Program-made: the position numbers and the translations under genes
The notes under the pieces: model-generated
Told to the model about the DNA's origin: nothing
Databases searched by the model: none
What the model saw: the letters and a program-made list of their open reading frames with translations, nothing else
Part shown: positions 36,691 through 45,213 of the stretch, piece by piece
Position numbering within the stretch: the first letter of the stretch is position 1
How the letters are laid out: every line of letters starts with the position of its first letter
Source: Staphylococcus equorum
GTDB taxonomy: Bacteria > Bacillota > Bacilli > Staphylococcales > Staphylococcaceae
Reading direction: 5' to 3'
Assembly (NCBI RefSeq): GCF_029531845.1
Contig: NZ_JAMBPV010000008.1
Location: 62,001 to 126,000 of the forward strand
DNA length: 64,000 bases

Positions 36691-37932
36691 CTATCTATTC
36701 TTATTCAATAAATATAGTTTATATAAAAATTTTCTGATTGGAATTATAAAATCTCCAATATATTCTTCTACATGCGCATTAAATCCTTTTTTAAATTGCT
36801 GTACACCATAGTCTTCAGAAGTTTCACTAAAGTCTCCTGTAATTCCATAAAAATTATATCTTGGAATAGCATTATCTATGGCGAATTTAATCATATCCCA
36901 CTGTAAACGATAAGACCCCATAAATTGGTTGTATTTAGGGTTAGATCCACTAGATAGGTAATAAACTTCATCTTTCGTGTATATATAAAACGCAGCAGCT
37001 AAATTTAATATGTGTCCTTCTGTTGAAATTAATTCAATAGTCTCATTAATTTTTCTTTCATAACTTTTTTGTTGTTGTGTTAACTGGTTTAATTTTGTTT
37101 TAGTTTTTTTAGAATTAGCGTTTTCTTTTAATTTATTTTCTAAATTCTTAATTTCTAAAAGAAGGTTGGTGTTTTTCTCATGTAATTGTTGCTTATAAGT
37201 TTCTAAATTGATATACGCGAGTTTTAACATGGAATGATTAGCATAGATTTTTTGCATTTCCTCAAAATACGCTTTATCTCTAAATTTAAAATTATGTTTT
37301 TCTTCTGCCATTTGAAAGAGCTCAAAGAATACATCGGTCTCTGAAATATCCAATGTTTTAACTTCTACGCCCATTTCAAAAGTTTTCTTAATGTTACGAC
37401 GTGTCTGATAACCCATTTCTTTTAATATGGTATTTTCGCCTTTATCTTTTAAATTCAAAACAGATAACCATCTAATTTGGCTAGAAGTAGAGTAACCAAC
37501 ACTATAACCTTGATGAGCATAACCTAATTTTGATAATGTCTTTTTAAGAGTTTCATTATCATAGTGCTCAATTATTTTTCCATCGGAGTCTCTAATGTTT
37601 TCTAAAATATACGGATCTATTAATGCGAATAATGCATTTTTGCTTTTTAAATATACTTTTAATTTTTCGAAAAAGAATTTAGTTAATACTTGATTACTAT
37701 AATCTAAAACTGGACCTCTGTGAGAATAAAAATATTTAAAAAACCTAAATGCTCTAGCTTTTGTTAATAGGCAAGCTGCTATCACTTTATCATCTTCTTT
37801 AACGCCTACTAAATGTACATCGTTCTTATTCTTATTTCTATAATGAAAATGAGAATAAGACTGGGTATAATGTACAAAATTTTGATTAATAAAATCAGTG
37901 AATTCTTTTGCTGTTAATTCTACGAAGTTCAT
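36691..37932 (-). CDS. FemA/FemB/Fmh-type peptidyltransferase (lysostaphin-immunity-like)
   Basis: A 413-residue FemAB protein. Two GNAT-like halves are split by a helical hairpin (about 245-300) rich in Lys, Glu and Asn, the tRNA-binding arm. SHRGPVLDYSN, SSSQIRWLSVL-type (here TSSQIRWLSVL), LSSGSNPKYNQFMGSYRLQW (20 residues) and YNFYGITGDFSETSEDYGV are family landmarks; C-terminal EEYIGDFIIP is conserved with FemB. Members add Gly or Ser from tRNA to the peptidoglycan cross-bridge. It follows a CHAP lysin gene on the same strand by 78 bases, the arrangement of a bacteriolysin and its immunity factor. It may equally be a housekeeping Fmh protein. Confidence 0.88.
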   Translation of the reverse strand: MNFVELTAKEFTDFINQNFVHYTQSYSHFHYRNKNKNDVHLVGVKEDDKVIAACLLTKARAFRFFKYFYSHRGPVLDYSNQVLTKFFFEKLKVYLKSKNALFALIDPYILENIRDSDGKIIEHYDNETLKKTLSKLGYAHQGYSVGYSTSSQIRWLSVLNLKDKGENTILKEMGYQTRRNIKKTFEMGVEVKTLDISETDVFFELFQMAEEKHNFKFRDKAYFEEMQKIYANHSMLKLAYINLETYKQQLHEKNTNLLLEIKNLENKLKENANSKKTKTKLNQLTQQQKSYERKINETIELISTEGHILNLAAAFYIYTKDEVYYLSSGSNPKYNQFMGSYRLQWDMIKFAIDNAIPRYNFYGITGDFSETSEDYGVQQFKKGFNAHVEEYIGDFIIPIRKFLYKLYLLNKNR

Positions 37933-37961
37933 TTTTTCACCTATTTCTTAAATAATAAGAA

Positions 37962-37982
37962 ACCTGGATAAGCAGTCCAGGT
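37962..37982 (-). promoter_or_regulatory. Hairpin between CHAP gene and FemAB gene
   Basis: ACCTGGA and TCCAGGT with a 7-base loop; on the minus strand TTTCTTATT follows. It could be a weak terminator or attenuator lowering read-through from the CHAP gene into the FemAB gene. Confidence 0.45.
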
Positions 37983-38010
37983 CTCCAGGATCCAGTGGAT
38001 TTTTTAGAAA

Positions 38011-38494
38011 TTAATAAATATAATTGTACTGTGCAGCCTGAGCTTTAGTTAAAACTCTAGTACCATAGCCTAATCGTACATTGTAATTATACTCTGATAT
38101 CTTAATACTCCCGTTTCTATAAACTTGTTCAACAAAAGCTACGTGTCCGTAACCGCCACCCCCTTTAGAAGTCTGCAATATTGCTCCAGTTAGAGGTTTC
38201 TTTCCAGTAGCAAAACCGGCTCTTCTAGCTTCCCACAACCAATTTTTTGCATGGGTAAAGCTGGAAGGAAGATACCTTTTTGTTTGGTTTCTTCTATTTA
38301 TGTACATACCAAGTACAATTATTTTTCCAGTGATAATTTGCTTGTTGTCTTTTTATTGGTCTGGGATATTTATCTATTGCAGCAGCTTGAACTTGATGTT
38401 GACTAAATTTATAAGTACCTATATTGAAGTTAGTTACACCGGTAAATATTAGTGTTGATAATAATGTACATGCAATTATTTTTTTAAAATTCAT
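38011..38494 (-). pseudogene. Secreted CHAP-domain amidase/endopeptidase, frameshifted
   Basis: Frame 1 (ATG 38494, after AAGGGGTG) encodes a signal peptide (MNFKKIIACTLLSTLIFTGV, ending near VQAAA) and then KNNCTWYV, the catalytic-Cys motif of CHAP domains, before a TAG at 38294. Frame 2 (to 38011) continues with INRRNQTK, NWLWEARRAGFATG and GGYGHVAFVEQV, which holds the catalytic His. Removing one base near 38300-38305 would rejoin them as CTWYVINRRN, giving a complete protein of about 160 residues like SsaA-type lysins. It is either a recent pseudogene, a sequencing error or a recoded gene. Confidence 0.8.
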
Positions 38495-38898
38495 TAATTA
38501 CACCCCTTGACACTAGATCCTTGATATCATATTATATTAAGTCTGGTTAATATTCAATATTTATTAAATTATGCAAAATTATAAAGAAGTTATATTTAAA
38601 AGATGTTTTATTTTTGAAATATATAAGGATGAGTTAGTAAAATTGTTTAAAAGTTAATATAATCATAAAAAAAGCCACAACCAAGGCGATTGTGGCTTTG
38701 TTGATTTAAAATTTTAAATTTGCAACATGACTAGAATTAGTATAAATAGGTAATATTTTGTTTGTAAAAATACAATGTGTATACTTACCGAACATTGCTT
38801 GCCACATGCAATGTTTGATAAATGAAAAAATATTAAATATTACTTTAATATAGAGTAGTGATATGTGAAATGCTCATAGTTAAATATTATCAAAATGT
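38495..38898. other. Intergenic between nupC and CHAP gene
   Basis: Apart from the terminator at 38671, it holds the CHAP gene's promoter region (AT-rich, TATAAT-like boxes near 38533-38545 on the minus strand) and a small hairpin AACATTGC/GCAATGTT at 38791-38815. No gene is seen. Confidence 0.4.
38671..38699. terminator. Terminator of the pseudouridine operon
   Basis: Perfect 10-base arms AAAGCCACAA and TTGTGGCTTT; on the minus strand TTTTTTTATG follows. It lies 200 bases past the nupC stop. Confidence 0.75.
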
Positions 38899-40122
38899 TT
38901 ATAAAACCAACCCAATGATAGATGCAGAAATGATAGACGCAAGTGTAGCACCAAGTAATAAGCGAAGTGCGAATGATGCGACTTTATTTCCTTGATCACC
39001 GCTAATTCCTTTGATTGCGCCAACGATAATCCCTACAGTACCAAAGTTAGCAAAACTGATTAAATAAACTGAAATAATACCTTGAGTGCGTGTCGTCAAA
39101 TCTCCTGCTAATTTTTGGAAATCGAGCATTGCAACAAATTCATTAGTTATTAATTTTGTAGCCATGATAGAACCAGCTTGGACAGCTTCATGCCATGGTA
39201 CACCAATAATAAAAGCAATTGGAGCAAATACATAACCAATAAGTTGTTTGAAATTGAGACCTACAAGATCAAATAGTATAGTAATAGCTTCCATTAAAGA
39301 AATGAAAGCTAATAGCATAATCGCAACAGTAATCGCAATCTTAAAACCATCTATTGCACTATCACCAATCATTTGAAAAAAAGGAACTTTAGCTTGTTGA
39401 GAGGATGATTGTTTACTAGTATGACTTGAGCCATCCTTATTAAGTGAATTTGTTAATTCTACGTCTTGGCTGTTAGATTCATATGGATTGATAATACTTG
39501 CTACGACTAAGGCACTAAATATATTAAGCATTACTGCAGTTACAACATATTTTGGTTCGATCATTTGCATATATGAACCAAGCATCGCCATACTGACAGC
39601 ACTCATAGCAGAGGTCGCAATCGTATATAATTTTGCGCGGGATAGTTTGGGTATCATATCTTTAATTGTTAAAAATACTTCTGGCTGACCGAGCATGGAT
39701 GTCGAAATTGCAAAGTAACTTTCAAGGCGTCCCATGTGCGTTATTTTATTAATAACTATCCCAACATATTTAATGATAAAAGGAAGAATCTTGAAGTAAT
39801 TTAATATACCAATTAGTACAGATATAAATACTAATGGTAGCAAGACGTTTAAGAAGAATGTGGAACCATTTTTATTTTGTAAATCACCAAACACAAAGTT
39901 TATTCCTGAATTACTAATATTGATAAGGCCTTCGAAGAAAGAACCTAAAGTTGTTAATATGGTCAAGCCTATAGTTGTGTTCATCATGAATAATACAATA
40001 ACGATTTGAATGCTTAACATAATAGCAGGTTTTTTAAAATCTATTGCTTTTCTGTTGAAACTAAATAGAAAAGCAATGAATAAAGCAAATAAAACACCAG
40101 TAAAGGTAAATAAAATTGACAT
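38899..40122 (-). CDS. nupC: Concentrative nucleoside transporter (NupC/CNT family)
   Basis: About 407 residues, with the CNT layout of re-entrant hairpins. GQPEVFLTIKDMIPKLSRAK (20 residues), IGVPWHEAVQAGSIMATKLI and LISFANFGTVGIIVG are family motifs for nucleoside and ion binding. The ATG at 40122 with AGGTGA upstream is preferred to the GTG at 40131, which touches the psuG stop. Last gene of psuK-psuG-nupC, so it probably brings in pseudouridine. Confidence 0.9.
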   Translation of the reverse strand: MSILFTFTGVLFALFIAFLFSFNRKAIDFKKPAIMLSIQIVIVLFMMNTTIGLTILTTLGSFFEGLINISNSGINFVFGDLQNKNGSTFFLNVLLPLVFISVLIGILNYFKILPFIIKYVGIVINKITHMGRLESYFAISTSMLGQPEVFLTIKDMIPKLSRAKLYTIATSAMSAVSMAMLGSYMQMIEPKYVVTAVMLNIFSALVVASIINPYESNSQDVELTNSLNKDGSSHTSKQSSSQQAKVPFFQMIGDSAIDGFKIAITVAIMLLAFISLMEAITILFDLVGLNFKQLIGYVFAPIAFIIGVPWHEAVQAGSIMATKLITNEFVAMLDFQKLAGDLTTRTQGIISVYLISFANFGTVGIIVGAIKGISGDQGNKVASFALRLLLGATLASIISASIIGLVL

Positions 40123-40131
40123 ATATATCAC

Positions 40132-41043
40132 CTACATTTGAGTGAAAGCAACTGCAATTTTTGCTCCTACAACAGCATTGTTTTCAACAAGTTTTATATT
40201 TGTTTCTAAACTCTTACCGTCAGACTTTTCAACGATTTTACCTAAGAGAAAAGGTGTGGAATCTTTTCCACTTATACCTTGTACTTCTGCTTCTGTTACG
40301 GCGTTTTCAATTATTTCATCGATATAAGATTTTGCTAATTCGTATTGCTTAGGTACAGGATTGGCAATTACAATACCACCAGACAAGCCTAAGTCACATT
40401 TTTTCTTGCAAATATGTGCAATTGCTTCGGGTGTGTCCGCAGAACTATTTAATTTAATGCCACTTTCTCGTGTGAAGAATGCAGGTAATTCTTCTGTTTG
40501 ATATCCAATTACAGGAACCCCTTTAGTTTCGAGATATTCCATTGTTTTTGGTAAATCTAATATAGATTTTGCGCCAGCACAAATCACTGTGACATTTGTT
40601 TGGCCGAGTTCTTCTAGATCTGCTGAAATATCCATGGTATGTTCAACACCTCTATGGACTCCTCCAATACCTCCAGTAACGAAGAACTGGATGTCAGCTA
40701 ATTCAGCACATATCATTGTGGACGCTACAGTAGTTGCGCCCATTCGTTTAGTTGCAGTTATTTCTGCTAAATCACGACGAGATACTTTAGCGACATTGTC
40801 ACTGTTGGCGAGTAAGTTAAGTTCTTCTGCTTCTAATCCAATTTTAATTTTGCCGTTCATTAAGGCAATGGTTGCAGGGATAGCGCCATTATCTCTTATA
40901 ATTTGTTCTACTTTTTTAGCCGTTTCTACGTTTTGTGGATAGGGCATGCCGTGTGAAATAATCGTTGATTCCAGTGCTACTATAGGTTTGTTATTTGCTT
41001 TACCTTGTTGTACTTCTTTTGAAAATTCAATGTATTTTTCCAT
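40132..41043 (-). CDS. psuG: Pseudouridine-5'-phosphate glycosidase
   Basis: A 303-residue PsuG that splits the C-C bond of pseudouridine 5'-phosphate to uracil and ribose 5-phosphate. ALESTIISHGMPYPQNVETA (20 residues), GATTVASTMICAELADI and FVTGGIGGVHRGVEHTMDIS (20 residues) are its conserved regions, with the catalytic Lys in GAKSILDL and the metal Asp in the latter. It overlaps the kinase gene by 17 bases and ends directly before nupC. Confidence 0.95.
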   Translation of the reverse strand: MEKYIEFSKEVQQGKANNKPIVALESTIISHGMPYPQNVETAKKVEQIIRDNGAIPATIALMNGKIKIGLEAEELNLLANSDNVAKVSRRDLAEITATKRMGATTVASTMICAELADIQFFVTGGIGGVHRGVEHTMDISADLEELGQTNVTVICAGAKSILDLPKTMEYLETKGVPVIGYQTEELPAFFTRESGIKLNSSADTPEAIAHICKKKCDLGLSGGIVIANPVPKQYELAKSYIDEIIENAVTEAEVQGISGKDSTPFLLGKIVEKSDGKSLETNIKLVENNAVVGAKIAVAFTQM

Positions 41044-42136
41044 TTTTATATTCCTCCAAGTCTCTAAATAATTGTTTTTTATCTAAATTTTGGCGAACAG
41101 TATAGTTCGTTTCGATTGTTTTGCGGGCGTTAATCATGCCAGCTGCAAGTATGCTGTCTATGTCTAAATCATTGAGCCAACTAAATACGACTGCACTAGA
41201 GAAAGAATCTCCTGCACCAGTTACATCTAAAACTTTGTCTGAGGGCATAATCGGTTTGATAATTTCTTGATTGGAATTTCTATATATGAGTTCATTAACC
41301 CCATTAGTAACAATGACATTTGAAACACCTGAATCATTCCATCTTTTGGCTGCGGTTTTTAAATCGTTTGTGTTGTTGATTTTCATTTTTAAGTAGTTTT
41401 CTGTTTCGTCACGATTAATAATGAGCCAGTCGATAGCGTGTAAAGAATCGGGCATGTTTTTCATCTTTGGTGATGACACAGGTATAATAACTAATTTAAT
41501 ATTATGTTTTTCTGAGTATGCACATAGAAAATCAATAGCGTTTTTACTGAGGTTTAAATCTACAATGATACATTTTGCTTTAATTAATAAGTGGGTTCTT
41601 TTTATCAAAAATTCGGGGGTGATGTAATCATAAACTTCCATATCTGCTAAGCCATATGTCATATTGCCTTCGTTATCAATTAAGGCAGTATATGAGCCTG
41701 TATTTGCATTTTCAACTTGTTGTACATGATCTAAATTCATAAATGGGCTAGATAATTTATGAATCATATCCCACTCACTGTCATTACCACTAGTTGATAA
41801 GAAAGCGACAGTCTCACCCATACGTCCTAAATTCTCAGCGATATTACGTGCAACACCACCTATAGATCTTGTAGAAGTGACAGGATTTGAAGTTTCCAAT
41901 TGCAATTCAGTATGAACGTAAAACTTCCTGTCCAAATTGGCAGCACCAATGCAAACGATTGGATAGTCTTCATTTAGCACGTAAGCTTTGCCTAATACAT
42001 ACTCTTTACGAATTAAACCCGAAATGATGTTTGCTACAGCTGGTCTGGACAATCCAATAGACAGAGCTAATTCCTGTTGAGAGATAAAAGGGTTCTCTTG
42101 AATACGTTTAAGGACTTCCCGTTCATTGTTATTCAT
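41027..42136 (-). CDS. psuK: Pseudouridine kinase (PfkB family) with N-terminal helix-turn-helix
   Basis: About 369 residues. The first 60 (NEREVLKRIQENPFISQQEL, then LSRPAVANIISGLIRK) form a winged helix-turn-helix like those of MarR/Lrp-type regulators. A PfkB ribokinase fold follows: SIGGVARNIAENLGRMG and the ATP/anion-hole motif DVTGAGDSFSSAVV. It phosphorylates pseudouridine for PsuG. The fused DNA-binding domain suggests it also controls its own operon. The start at 42136 has AAAAAGGAGG upstream; the longer ORF to 42214 runs through the leader. Confidence 0.9.
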   Translation of the reverse strand: MNNNEREVLKRIQENPFISQQELALSIGLSRPAVANIISGLIRKEYVLGKAYVLNEDYPIVCIGAANLDRKFYVHTELQLETSNPVTSTRSIGGVARNIAENLGRMGETVAFLSTSGNDSEWDMIHKLSSPFMNLDHVQQVENANTGSYTALIDNEGNMTYGLADMEVYDYITPEFLIKRTHLLIKAKCIIVDLNLSKNAIDFLCAYSEKHNIKLVIIPVSSPKMKNMPDSLHAIDWLIINRDETENYLKMKINNTNDLKTAAKRWNDSGVSNVIVTNGVNELIYRNSNQEIIKPIMPSDKVLDVTGAGDSFSSAVVFSWLNDLDIDSILAAGMINARKTIETNYTVRQNLDKKQLFRDLEEYKNGKIH

Positions 42137-42161
42137 AAAAGTAACCTCCTTTTTCTGCAAA

Positions 42162-42241
42162 TTAAACTTAAGTTTAAAATAAAACATTTGTTTAATTTGG
42201 TAAAATCTTAGCATGTAATATTACATTTGTAAACGCTTACA
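42162..42241 (-). promoter_or_regulatory. psuK operon promoter with cre and two palindromes
   Basis: Minus strand: TTTACA (42228-42233), 17-base spacer, TAAGAT (42205-42210). The cre TGTAAACGCTTACA (42228-42241) covers the -35 box. A perfect palindrome ATGTAAT/ATTACAT (42213-42226) fills the spacer, and TTAAACTTAAGTTTAA (42162-42177) lies in the leader. The palindromes are candidate sites for the PsuK helix-turn-helix domain. Confidence 0.6.
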
Positions 42242-42453
42242 AATAAAAGTTGCAAAAGTTGTGACAATTGAATAGAAAGATTAATTTTAGGTAGAATAGT
42301 TAGAAAAGGTTTAGAGTAAGGTGTCTAATGGTAATGTAAAATATGTAATTATTGTGTAATTTAACAATAATGAAAATTAATTTCAGAAGTTGTAATAATA
42401 AGAATATTAATGATCAATACGAAACTTTTGAGTGAGTAAAAAAGCGTAATAAA

Positions 42454-42485
42454 AGGGAAATACGTTATTTAAAACGAATTTCCCT
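42454..42485 (-). terminator. Terminator of the ROK regulator gene
   Basis: AGGGAAAT and ATTTCCCT form the stem, extended by CGTT/AACG; on the minus strand TTTTATT follows. The rest of 42242-42514 shows nothing. Confidence 0.7.
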
Positions 42486-42514
42486 GTTTATATATACTAT
42501 GAACTTTAAAATTT

Positions 42515-43726
42515 TTATAACTCTGACCAAATTAAATGTTGGTGAATAGCAAGGGCACAGGCACCTTTAGCACCGTTAATGGGATGATATACCTTCATTT
42601 GAAAATCGATTTCGCCCAACCCACCGTATAAGTTTTGGTAACTCAAATATTCTTTTAAAATTACATCCGTAATGTCATTGTTAAATAATGGACCATGTAA
42701 ATAAATTTTATTGGTATCGACTAACATGGTTAAATTGTTGAGCGTAATTGCAACTGCACGCATGGCATCTTTAATAATTTGTACGATGCCACTATCGCCT
42801 AAACGATACGCTTCTATAACAGTATCTAAGGTTATATCATTTGAATCTGCTACTAAACTTGTGAGATAGGTGCTTTGAGCACTTCTATAAATGACTTTAG
42901 CTTTATTTATAATATTCATGCCACCTAAATAGTTTTGTAAACATCCTCTACGACCACATTCACAGCGTTCGCCGTCTGGATGGATAATAGTATGCCCGAC
43001 TTCCCCTACAGAAAAGTTAGAAACGCCATACAAATTACCACGATACATACTAGATGAAAAAATCCCTTTTACAGCATGAAAGAAAATGAAATTTTCTCCA
43101 TCATTTTCTGATGTAAGTAAATGTTCATATAGACTCATACAGTGTACATTATTTTCTAAAAATACAGGCAGGCTAATACGAGAAAGTAAATGTTTCAAAT
43201 CAAACCCGGACCAATCACTATTTGAGGCAATTTGTTGAGAGGTTTCATCAAAATGGCCTGGTAAAGCAATGCCAATTGCTTGAATATCATAAGCTGCATA
43301 TTCTTCTAAGAAATGATTAAGTTCTTCCAATATAAAGTTTGGCGTAATTTTTTTTAGAAATTGTGTTGCAGTAATATCGATTAGTTTCTGGTCAACGATA
43401 TTACCAAGATTGTCAGTTAAACATAACGTTACAAAATCTCTGGCTAATTCAATACCAACATAGTAATTGTATTTATTATAAATTGTAAGTAATATTTTTT
43501 TACGGCCTGACGTTTTTTTAGTGTTGATACTGCAATTATCAACTTCAGTATCCGTAGATTTAATGATATTATCTTGGATTAATTCTGCGGTTACTGCAGT
43601 GGTTGTTGCTGGCGTGATGCCTGTGTTTCGTGCTATATCAACTCTTGAAATAGGGCCGCGTACGTATATTTCATTTAAAATTTGACCACGTATAATCCGT
43701 TGTTTATTTGTCATGTTTGCTTTCAT
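42515..43726 (-). CDS. ROK family transcriptional repressor (XylR/NagC type)
   Basis: About 403 residues. The N-terminal winged helix is NEIYVRGPISRVDIARNTGI (20 residues) followed by TPATTTAVTAEL. The ROK sugar-binding fold has GEVGHTIIHPDG, the zinc cluster CECGRRGCLQNYLGG and IGIALPGHFDE. The start at 43726 has GGTGAT upstream. It is divergent from the PTS operon across 145 bases and most likely represses it, released by the PTS sugar or its phosphate. Confidence 0.9.
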   Translation of the reverse strand: MKANMTNKQRIIRGQILNEIYVRGPISRVDIARNTGITPATTTAVTAELIQDNIIKSTDTEVDNCSINTKKTSGRKKILLTIYNKYNYYVGIELARDFVTLCLTDNLGNIVDQKLIDITATQFLKKITPNFILEELNHFLEEYAAYDIQAIGIALPGHFDETSQQIASNSDWSGFDLKHLLSRISLPVFLENNVHCMSLYEHLLTSENDGENFIFFHAVKGIFSSSMYRGNLYGVSNFSVGEVGHTIIHPDGERCECGRRGCLQNYLGGMNIINKAKVIYRSAQSTYLTSLVADSNDITLDTVIEAYRLGDSGIVQIIKDAMRAVAITLNNLTMLVDTNKIYLHGPLFNNDITDVILKEYLSYQNLYGGLGEIDFQMKVYHPINGAKGACALAIHQHLIWSEL

Positions 43727-43789
43727 TTTTATCACCATAGTTTCTTAATACTCTTATTATTATAAAAAAAATAAAAAGTTGCAACTATA

Positions 43790-43844
43790 TTGACACATAA
43801 TTGATTATAAATTATAATTAATTAAAAGATTGAAAGCGTTTTCA
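43790..43844 (+). promoter_or_regulatory. Consensus promoter and cre for the PTS operon
   Basis: TTGACA (43790-43795), 17-base spacer, TATAAT (43813-43818), a full consensus sigma-A promoter. The cre TGAAAGCGTTTTCA (43831-43844) covers the region just after the start site, so CcpA would block elongation. Confidence 0.8.
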
Positions 43845-43871
43845 AAATCAAGTCTATGATGGGGTGTTGAT

Positions 43872-45200
43872 GTGAGTAAATTTAATGACACATTAGAAAA
43901 ACATTTGTTACCAGTTGCTTCTAAATTGGGATCCAATAAAATTTTGATTTCAATGAGGGATGGAATTATTGTTGCAATGCCTTTGATAATCATTGGTTCA
44001 TTGTTTTTAGTAATCAGTGGTATTGCAATTCCGGGATGGATAGAATGGTTAGAAGCACAAGGGATTCAACCATATTTGATGAAAGCAGTAAATGGTACAT
44101 TCGGATTAATGGGGCTAGTCGCCAGTTTTGGGGTCGCCCATAGTATTGCTCGGCAATACAACACAGATGGTGTTTCAGCCGGTATTATTTCGATGTCTGC
44201 ATTTTTAGTTGTCACGCCGAATGTAATGACTGGAGATAAAGTACCTGAAGAAGCAATACCTCAAATATATATGGGAAGTCAGGGTTTATTTGTAGCACTT
44301 ATTATCGGTATTATTTCAGGGTTAATTTTTCAGTGGTTTATCAATAGAAATATTAGAATTAAAATGCCAGATCAAGTGCCACCAGCAGTAGCACAGAGCT
44401 TTAGTGCATTGATACCTGGTGCAGCTATTATCATATTATGGCTTTCTGTATATATAGCATTAGATAATTTACCGTTTGGAAACATTCATGAATTGATTGT
44501 TAATACATTAGGCGTACCGCTGAGTTTGATGGGAGGCAGCTTAATCGGTACGATTATCTTAGTTGGCCTTAATAGTGCATTTTGGTTCGTCGGTATCCAT
44601 GGTGCAAACGTAGTAAACGCAGTCATGCAACCAATTTGGTTGAAAAATATTGATGAAAACCGTCTTGCATACCAAGCCAATCCTCACGGAGACTTACCTC
44701 ACATCATAACGCAACCATTCATTGATAACTTTGTATTTATGGGTGGCGGTGGCTCAACGATAGGGTTAGTCATCGTGATTGCGATATTAGCTTTTAAAAA
44801 ACGTTCCAGTAAAATCACAAAAACGATGGCGCCACTTACACTCATGCCAGGGATATTTAATATTAATGAACCAACGCTATTTGGCTTACCTGTTGTACTT
44901 AATGTGAGATTAATTATTCCATTTGTGTTAGCTCCAATGATTAATGCGACGATAACTTATTTCGCAATGTCGAGTGGTCTCGTACACCTTACAAATGGTA
45001 CGGCAATGCCGTGGACGATACCACCCATCATCAGTGGATTTTTAGCGACGGGGCATTATAGTGGCTCGTTGGTTCAAATTGTATGTATCATTGTCGATAT
45101 TTTACTTTATTATCCATTTTATAGAACGATGGAGAAATATAATTTGTATTTAGAAGATCAAGAAGCGAATGAAATAAAAGAAACGGAAGAACCCAAATAG
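43872..45200 (+). CDS. PTS IIC component, lactose/cellobiose family
   Basis: A 442-residue membrane permease starting at GTG after GGGGTG. LISMRDGIIVAMPLIIIGSL (20 residues), FWFVGIHGANVVNAVMQPIW (20 residues), and MPGIFNINEPTLFGLP, the conserved NEP substrate motif, mark the CelB/ChbC type. It forms the sugar channel with the IIB and IIA made by later genes of the operon (46142, 46473). No phospho-beta-glycosidase is in the operon. Confidence 0.92.
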   Translation: MSKFNDTLEKHLLPVASKLGSNKILISMRDGIIVAMPLIIIGSLFLVISGIAIPGWIEWLEAQGIQPYLMKAVNGTFGLMGLVASFGVAHSIARQYNTDGVSAGIISMSAFLVVTPNVMTGDKVPEEAIPQIYMGSQGLFVALIIGIISGLIFQWFINRNIRIKMPDQVPPAVAQSFSALIPGAAIIILWLSVYIALDNLPFGNIHELIVNTLGVPLSLMGGSLIGTIILVGLNSAFWFVGIHGANVVNAVMQPIWLKNIDENRLAYQANPHGDLPHIITQPFIDNFVFMGGGGSTIGLVIVIAILAFKKRSSKITKTMAPLTLMPGIFNINEPTLFGLPVVLNVRLIIPFVLAPMINATITYFAMSSGLVHLTNGTAMPWTIPPIISGFLATGHYSGSLVQIVCIIVDILLYYPFYRTMEKYNLYLEDQEANEIKETEEPK

Positions 45201-45213
45201 AGGAGTGGATCAT

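Noticed and set aside
40589..40942. A 117-codon plus-strand frame opposite psuG
   Set aside because: Shadow of a certain gene; no independent support.
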